Part shown: positions 5,376 to 9,836 of the stretch, piece after piece
Position numbering within the stretch: position 1 is the stretch's first letter
Layout: every line of letters starts with the position of its first letter
Source of the DNA: an uncultured Clostridia bacterium
GTDB lineage: Bacteria > Bacillota > Clostridia > Oscillospirales > CAG-382
Direction of reading: 5' to 3'
Length of the DNA stretch: 9,836 bases
Assembly: GCA_947627335.1 (NCBI GenBank)
Contig: CANQVQ010000060.1
Span: 1-9,836 of the forward strand
Notes under the pieces: model-generated
The model's input: only the letters and a program-made list of their open reading frames with translations
What the model was told of the DNA's origin: nothing
The model's database searches: none
Translations under genes and position numbers: made by a program

Positions 5376-6413
5376 TTATTCCCGCGTTTCCCGGTTCGCA
5401 CGCAGCTGCCCGCAGGACGCGTCGATGTCCCCGCCGAGCCGCCGTCTGACCGTCGTGCTGACCCGATAGGTCCCTTCCGTGATCTGCGCGAAGGTCTGGA
5501 TCGCCTGCTGTTCGCTGCGGCGGAATGCCTTTTCGCGGATCGGGTTGACCGGGATCAGGTTCAGGTGCGCCAGCCGACCGCGCAGCAGCTTCCCGAGCGC
5601 GTGCGCGTCCTCCGGCGTGTCGTTGACCCCGGCGATCAGCGCGTACTCGTAGGAGATGCGCCGCCCGGTCGCCGCCGTATAGCGGTCGCACGCCGCGAGC
5701 AGCTCGCGCAGACTGTACTTCCTCGCGATCGGCATGATCTCCCGCCGCTTTTCGTCCGTCGGGGCGTGCAGGGAGACCGAAAGGGTCAGCTGCAGGTCCT
5801 CCTTCGCCAGCCGGTCCATCCGTTCGACCAGCCCGCAGGTGGAAAGCGAGATGTGCCGCATCCCGATCCCGAGCACCTCTTTTCGGTTGACCAACCGCAG
5901 GAAGCGCAGGACGTTGTCGTAGTTGTCGAGCGGTTCGCCCATGCCCATCAGCACGATGTTGGAAACGGTTTCCCCGGTCTCCTCCTCCGCCCGCCGGACC
6001 TGCAGCAGCATTTCCGACGGCTCCAGCGACCGCACCAGCCCCGCCTTGGTAGACGCGCAGAACGCGCAGCCCATGCGGCAGCCGACCTGCGTGGAGATGC
6101 AGACCGTGTTCCCGTGGCGGTAGCGCATGAACACGCTTTCGACCGCCTCCCCGTCCTGCAGGGCGAACAGGAACTTGACGGTCCCGTCGAGCTTGGAAAC
6201 CAGCTTGCGCTCGGTTTCCATGCCGCGGATCTCCGCCGTTTGCTCCAGCGTTTCGACGAAGCGGGCGGGCAGGGTCGTGATGTCCCGGAAGCATCGCGCT
6301 CCGTTGGCAAGTCCCTGCGCCAATTGCCGCCCCCGGAACGCCTTTTCCCCGTGCGAAACGGCGAATTGCTCCAATTCCTCCGGAAAAAGGGAGAGCAGAT
6401 CGGTCTTTTCCAT
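5376..6413 (-). CDS. rlmN: Dual-specificity 23S rRNA (A2503-C2) / tRNA (A37-C2) methyltransferase RlmN
   Basis: A radical-SAM enzyme that methylates C2 of A2503 in 23S rRNA at the peptidyl-transferase centre and, in E. coli, A37 of some tRNAs. It has 345 aa, the usual length. The radical-SAM cluster motif is Cys112-x3-Cys116-x2-Cys119 in GCRMGCAFC. MGMGEPL (156-162) contributes to SAM binding. Cys334 in DIDASCGQLR corresponds to the methyl-carrying Cys that distinguishes RlmN/Cfr enzymes, and VES (91-93) contains the conserved Glu. EKAFRGRQ (23-30) fits the N-terminal RNA-binding part. ATG 6413 follows the rsmB TGA with no gap; AAAGGA (6428-6423) lies 9 nt upstream, inside rsmB. It is RlmN rather than Cfr, judging from the housekeeping context and sequence; I could not test this with a tree. 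Confidence 0.96.
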   Translation of the reverse strand: MEKTDLLSLFPEELEQFAVSHGEKAFRGRQLAQGLANGARCFRDITTLPARFVETLEQTAEIRGMETERKLVSKLDGTVKFLFALQDGEAVESVFMRYRHGNTVCISTQVGCRMGCAFCASTKAGLVRSLEPSEMLLQVRRAEEETGETVSNIVLMGMGEPLDNYDNVLRFLRLVNRKEVLGIGMRHISLSTCGLVERMDRLAKEDLQLTLSVSLHAPTDEKRREIMPIARKYSLRELLAACDRYTAATGRRISYEYALIAGVNDTPEDAHALGKLLRGRLAHLNLIPVNPIREKAFRRSEQQAIQTFAQITEGTYRVSTTVRRRLGGDIDASCGQLRANRETRE

Positions 6414-7658
6414 TCAGTCGTTTCCTTTCCGCAGCCTTGCGGCGTAGAACCCCTCGCAGGCTTCCCCGTTCGGCAGGAAGGTCTTTTCCTCCTCCAGCGT
6501 GAACGACGGGTGGGTTCCGAGGAACGCTTTCACCTGTTCGCCGTTTTCCGCCCGGTTGAGCGTGCAGGTCGAATACACCAGCACACCGCCCGCCCGGACG
6601 TAGTTCGCCGACGTTTCGAGGATGCGCTTCTGCGTTTCCGGCAGTTCCGCGAAGGCGGACGGGTCCTTGTAGCGCAGTTCCGGCTTCGCGCCGAGCGTCC
6701 CCAAACCGGAACACGGCACGTCGCACAGCACGCGGTCGGCTTTCCCGGCGAGCGACGGGACGAAGGTCCGCGCATCGCGCTCCTCGGTTTCGAGGATGGT
6801 CAGCCCGAGCGTTTCCGCGCTCTTTTTCAGCAGGGAAAACTTGTTCCCGTGCAGGTCCGAGCAGAGCACACGCCCCCGGTCCCGCATATCCATCGCCGCA
6901 CCGAGCGCTTTTCCGCCCGGGCAGGCGCAGACGTCAAATACGGTCTCCCCCGGCTTCGCGCCGAGCAGCCGCACGGCGTACTGCGAGCCGTACCCCTGGA
7001 TCAGGTACGTCCCGTCCGCCGCCTCCCGAACAACCTGCGCGTGCAGGGCGGGGGAGCGGACGGTCAGCGTTTCGCCGTCCCGTTCCGCGTCGAACTTTGC
7101 GCGCAGCGCTTCCGCGTCGCCCTTGAGCGGGTTGACCCGTAACCGCAGCGGCTGTCGGACCCCGAAGGACGCCAGAATGTCCTCCCAATCGTCCGGGTAC
7201 TGCGCCCGAAGCAGGTCCGCGATCCCGTCGCACACCGAATACCGCACGGCGGCGGGCTGTTCCGCCAACCCCCTGACCGCCTCCGCCTTTTCCCGGCAGA
7301 GCGAACGCAGGACGGCGTTGACGAACCCGGCGCGCCTTTCCCCGAACAGCTCCTTCGCCAGCTTCACGCTTTCGTCGCAGGCGGCGCTGTCCGGCACGCG
7401 GTCCATATAGAAGATCTGGTAAACGCCCATGCGCAGGATCTGCCGCACGCCGCGCTCCGGCTCCCGCGAGCACCGCCGCGAAAGCAGGGAATCCAGCGCC
7501 CGCCGTTTTTCGGTCACGCCGAACACCAGCGCCGACGCGAACGACGCATCCCGCTCGGACAGCCCGCGCAGGTTCCCCAGCGCGAGGTTCGCGAACGCCC
7601 CGTCCCGCTCGACGCGCTCCAGCACCCGGTAAGCGGTCCCCCGCGCCGCGTCATGCAT
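6414..7658 (-). CDS. rsmB: 16S rRNA (cytosine-C5-967) methyltransferase RsmB
   Basis: A SAM-dependent m5C methyltransferase for helix 31 of 16S rRNA (C967 in E. coli). It has 414 aa. A NusB-like RNA-binding domain covers about 1-125 and begins ARGTAYRVLERVERDGAFANLAL, typical of RsmB. The Rossmann methyltransferase part has the SAM motif DVCACPGGK (242-250), DVPCSGLG with Cys316 (313-320), and YSTCTL with the catalytic-type Cys365 (362-367). CEGFYAARLRK closes the protein. The usual motif I is DxCAAPGGK, so Cys in place of the first Ala is a mild variation. The ATG at 7658 overlaps the end of fmt by 8 nt (ATGCATGA) and lacks a Shine-Dalgarno sequence, so it probably depends on ribosomes finishing fmt. 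It abuts rlmN directly at its end. Confidence 0.96.
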   Translation of the reverse strand: MHDAARGTAYRVLERVERDGAFANLALGNLRGLSERDASFASALVFGVTEKRRALDSLLSRRCSREPERGVRQILRMGVYQIFYMDRVPDSAACDESVKLAKELFGERRAGFVNAVLRSLCREKAEAVRGLAEQPAAVRYSVCDGIADLLRAQYPDDWEDILASFGVRQPLRLRVNPLKGDAEALRAKFDAERDGETLTVRSPALHAQVVREAADGTYLIQGYGSQYAVRLLGAKPGETVFDVCACPGGKALGAAMDMRDRGRVLCSDLHGNKFSLLKKSAETLGLTILETEERDARTFVPSLAGKADRVLCDVPCSGLGTLGAKPELRYKDPSAFAELPETQKRILETSANYVRAGGVLVYSTCTLNRAENGEQVKAFLGTHPSFTLEEEKTFLPNGEACEGFYAARLRKGND

Positions 7659-8574
7659 GGAACCGAAGCCCCGCTTTGTCCCGCAGACCGTTCCAGAACC
7701 CGAAAGCGTCCATCTTTCCCTTGCCCTCCGGCTGCACGACCGTCAGCAGGACGCTCCCGTCCGCGCAGGCGACCTCGACGCCGTCCTTTCCGGCGGAAAG
7801 CACGGTCCCCGGCTCGCCGCGACCGTCCGAAACGCGTGCGGCAAGCAGTTTGACCCGCTTTTCCCCGAGCAGACCGAACGCGGTCGGGACGGGGGAGAGG
7901 GCGCGAATGCGGTCGTGGGTCTGCTTCGCCGTTTCGCGGAAGGAGACGAACAGGTCGCCCTTTTTCAGCTTCGCCGCGTAACAGCTTTCGCCGCTCTGCT
8001 TCCGTCGCGGGACCGACCCGGATTTTGCGAGGTCCAGAAATTCTTTCAACGCTTCCGAACCGAGCGCGCAGAGCGCGTCGTGGTATTCTCCGCCAGTCAT
8101 CTCCGGGGGGATCTCCATGGATCTTTGCAGGATGATGTCCCCGGTGTCCAGCCCTTCGTCCATATACATCATCGTCACGCCGCCGACCGTGTCGCCGTGC
8201 AGGATCGCCCGTTGGATCGGCGACGCCCCGCGCCAGCGCGGGAGCAGGGACGCGTGGACGTTCACGCAGCCTAAACGCGGGATCGCAAGCACCGACGCGG
8301 GCAGCAGCTTCCCGTAAGCGGCGACGACGAACAGCTCCGCGCCGACGTCGCGCAGCATTGATTCCGCTTCCGGCGTCCGCAGCGTCGTCGGCGTTTCGAC
8401 CCGCAATCCGGCGCTTTCGGCGAGCTTTTTCACCGGCGACGGGGTCAGCGCGTAGCCGCGCCCCTTCGGTTTATCCGGCTGGGTCAGCACCAGCGCGACC
8501 TCCTGCCCCGCGTCGAGCAGCGTCCGCAGCGCACCGCAGGCGAAGTCCGGCGTCCCCATGAAAACCGTTCTCAT
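7651..8574 (-). CDS. fmt: Methionyl-tRNA formyltransferase
   Basis: It transfers a formyl group from 10-formyl-tetrahydrofolate to Met-tRNA(fMet), needed for efficient bacterial translation initiation. It has 307 aa, close to the usual 310-315. The N-terminal Rossmann domain begins MRTVFMGTPDFA, has TQPDKPKGRG (31-40) and the folate and catalytic segment VNVHASLLPRWRGASPIQRA, with Asn105, His107 and Asp143 in the expected positions. MDEGLDTGDI (138-147) follows. The C-terminal OB-like tRNA-binding domain is about 205-307. GAGGAG (8586-8581) lies 6 nt upstream of ATG 8574 and overlaps the def stop codon, so the genes are coupled. An open frame extends 24 codons further upstream into def but lacks family similarity. 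Many Clostridia carry a zinc metallopeptidase gene between fmt and rsmB; here fmt overlaps rsmB directly. Confidence 0.96.
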   Translation of the reverse strand: MRTVFMGTPDFACGALRTLLDAGQEVALVLTQPDKPKGRGYALTPSPVKKLAESAGLRVETPTTLRTPEAESMLRDVGAELFVVAAYGKLLPASVLAIPRLGCVNVHASLLPRWRGASPIQRAILHGDTVGGVTMMYMDEGLDTGDIILQRSMEIPPEMTGGEYHDALCALGSEALKEFLDLAKSGSVPRRKQSGESCYAAKLKKGDLFVSFRETAKQTHDRIRALSPVPTAFGLLGEKRVKLLAARVSDGRGEPGTVLSAGKDGVEVACADGSVLLTVVQPEGKGKMDAFGFWNGLRDKAGLRFHA

Positions 8575-8586
8575 GCGTGTCTCCTC
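8575..8586 (-). promoter_or_regulatory. Ribosome binding site of fmt overlapping the def stop codon
   Basis: On the minus strand, TGA of def (8587-8585) overlaps GAGGAG (8586-8581), with a 6-nt spacer to ATG 8574. It decides the fmt start and implies translational coupling between the two N-formyl-Met genes. Confidence 0.8.
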
Positions 8587-9070
8587 ATTCCGATTCCAGT
8601 TCTTCCATCTCCTCCGGCGTGAGCATACGGATCGCTTTATCCACATACAGCACTCCGTCGAGGTGGTCGAGTTCGTGGCAGAGCGCCCGTGCGAGCAGCC
8701 CCTCCCCGGTCAGCGTGAACGGCTTCCCGTCCCGGTCCAACGCCTGCACGGTCACCTTCATCGGACGCTTGACGATCCCGCATTCGTCCGGCAGGGACAG
8801 GCAGCCCTCGCGGTCCTCCTGCTCCCCTTCGGTCGCGGTGATGACCGGGTTGACCAGGTCGATGCGCCCGTCGCCGACGTCGATGACGACCGCACGGCGC
8901 AGCACGCCGACCTGCGGCGCGGCAAGCCCGACCCCGTTCGCCTCCCGCATGGTCTCGTACATATCGTCGAGCAGGGTGCGGGTGCGTTGGTTCACGCCGT
9001 CGAGCGGACGGCTGGTGCGGCGAAGCGCCGGTTCGTATGCGTCACGGGTCAAAATATGCAGCAGTGCCAT
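8585..9070 (-). CDS. def: Peptide deformylase
   Basis: A metalloenzyme (usually Fe2+) that removes the formyl group from the N-terminal Met of new proteins at the ribosome exit. It has 161 aa, normal for the family. The three signature motifs are complete: GVGLAAPQVG (46-55), EGCLSLPD (88-95) with metal ligand Cys90, and HELDH (132-136) with ligands His132 and His136 and the catalytic Glu133. AAAAGGAG (9087-9080) lies 9 nt before ATG 9070. It sits between priA (33-nt gap) and fmt (10-nt gap), which is the classic priA-def-fmt order, so the enzyme that adds the formyl group and the one that removes it are made from one mRNA. Confidence 0.97.
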   Translation of the reverse strand: MALLHILTRDAYEPALRRTSRPLDGVNQRTRTLLDDMYETMREANGVGLAAPQVGVLRRAVVIDVGDGRIDLVNPVITATEGEQEDREGCLSLPDECGIVKRPMKVTVQALDRDGKPFTLTGEGLLARALCHELDHLDGVLYVDKAIRMLTPEEMEELESE

Positions 9071-9103
9071 GAAAATTCGCTCCTTTTGTGTCGGAAAAAC
9101 GGA

Positions 9104-9836
9104 TCAGACGACGGCGGGATTCACGTCCGCCTCCAGACGCGCCGAGCGGGGACATTTCGCAAGCCCCTGCGCGTACACGTCGGCGAAGAATTCCCGCGCC
9201 TTCGCGGAATCCGAGTATTTCAGGATCAATCGCTGACGGAACCGACCGCCGACGCGGTAGATCCCGCTCGGGTAGGGTCCGAACAGACGCAGCTTCACGT
9301 CCGGCTCGCGCTCGTGCGCATCCTTGAGCAGCGACGCGAATTCCTCCGCGAACGCCGAACAGACCGCCTCCTCCGGCGCGGACACGCCGAAAACCAGCAT
9401 CGAGCAGAACGGCGGGAACTGCACCGACTTCCGCAGCCGGATCTCCGAGCGGTAGAACGCCTCGTAATCCTGCGTCGCCGCCAGCTGCAGCACCTCGTTG
9501 TCCGGGTTGTAGGTCTGCAGGATCGCAAGCCCCTGCCCGCTCTTCCGTCCGGCGCGACCGACCAACTGCGTCACGAGCGAGAAGGTCCGCTCCCCGGCAC
9601 GGAAATCGTTCTGGTAGAGCGTGCTGTCGACGGAGATCACCCCGACGAGGTCCACGCCCGGAAAATCCAGCCCTTTCGCGACCATCTGCGTGCCGAACAG
9701 CACCTCCGCTTCGCGGTTCTCGAAGGCGGAAAGGATCCGGCGGTGTGCGGATTTTTCGCCGGTCGTGTCCGCGTCCAGCCGCAGTGCGCGGACGGTCGGG
9801 AACCGCTCCTCCAGTTCCTCCTGCAATTTCTGCGTG
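9104..9836 (-). CDS. priA: Primosomal replication-restart helicase PriA, C-terminal part (5' end outside window)
   Basis: A superfamily-2 3'-5' DNA helicase that recognises stalled forks and reloads the replisome. Only the last 243 codons are inside; the frame continues past the right edge. The start is therefore not visible, and the TTG at 9826 is an internal Leu codon. Helicase motifs of the second RecA domain can be read: RLDADTT, FGTQMVAKGLDFPGVDLVGVI (motif V region), DFRAGERTFSLVTQLVGRAGR (motif VI, with the Arg finger region) and GLAILQTYNPDN. YEAFYRSEIRLRK and FPPFCSM follow, then the C-terminal domain, ending NPAVV. The zinc-binding Cys clusters and Walker motifs lie outside the window. 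It is the first visible gene of the minus-strand unit. Confidence 0.96.
   Translation of the reverse strand, partial: TQKLQEELEERFPTVRALRLDADTTGEKSAHRRILSAFENREAEVLFGTQMVAKGLDFPGVDLVGVISVDSTLYQNDFRAGERTFSLVTQLVGRAGRKSGQGLAILQTYNPDNEVLQLAATQDYEAFYRSEIRLRKSVQFPPFCSMLVFGVSAPEEAVCSAFAEEFASLLKDAHEREPDVKLRLFGPYPSGIYRVGGRFRQRLILKYSDSAKAREFFADVYAQGLAKCPRSARLEADVNPAVV

Noticed and set aside
4617..7142. 841-codon open frame on the plus strand, opposite prpC, rlmN and rsmB
   Set aside because: Same cause: an antisense shadow of GC-rich coding DNA running across three real genes and their gaps, with no domain or ribosome binding site of its own.
8575..8646. 24-codon N-terminal extension of fmt
   Set aside because: It lies inside def in another frame; ATG 8574 has GAGGAG at 6 nt and gives the canonical Fmt N-terminus.
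1..9836. Mobile element, CRISPR array, toxin-antitoxin pair, defence or biosynthetic system
   Set aside because: Looked for repeats, integrase or transposase motifs and unusual gene pairs. Every gene except the small membrane protein belongs to a known housekeeping family.

Overview
The window is a GC-rich stretch of housekeeping DNA whose gene order and protein families point to the Bacillota (Clostridia), probably a GC-rich gut-type member of the Oscillospirales or Christensenellales. That placement is inferred from the PrkC, PrpC and RsgA sequences and from the order priA-def-fmt-rsmB-rlmN-prpC-prkC-rsgA, which is a well known Firmicute cluster. I see no tRNA, rRNA, CRISPR array, insertion sequence, prophage or other mobile element.

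Layout. On the plus strand at the left edge is the last 51 codons of an RluA-family pseudouridine synthase (ends at 157). It is followed by a small, strongly basic three-helix membrane protein of unknown function (183-692), which apparently starts at a rare AUC codon. Its stop codon lies inside the loop of a terminator hairpin (671-713). This terminator also faces the convergent minus-strand gene pssA (735-1370), so it probably serves both sides. Everything from 735 to the right edge is on the minus strand. In transcription order it runs priA (3' part only), def, fmt, rsmB, rlmN, prpC, prkC, rsgA, pssA. From priA to rsgA the genes are packed like one operon: gaps are 39 nt or less, fmt/rsmB and prkC/rsgA overlap, and rsmB and rlmN abut. 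Between rsgA and pssA is the only wider gap on that strand (about 90 nt), and it holds two consecutive hairpins.

How the genes work together. PriA restarts stalled replication forks. Def and Fmt put on and take off the formyl group of initiator Met. RsmB and RlmN methylate rRNA (RlmN probably tRNA as well), and RsgA checks 30S maturation. PrpC and PrkC are an opposing Ser/Thr phosphatase and kinase pair that senses the cell wall and, in Bacillus subtilis, acts on the RsgA homologue CpgA. PssA makes phosphatidylserine for the membrane. The unit therefore links translation, ribosome assembly and envelope signalling.

I did not find a previously undescribed system here. Points worth a second look: the non-canonical start of the small membrane protein, the tandem hairpins before pssA, the RsgA G4 motif ending in Glu, the Gly-rich PrkC activation loop, and the absence of rpe and thiN after rsgA.
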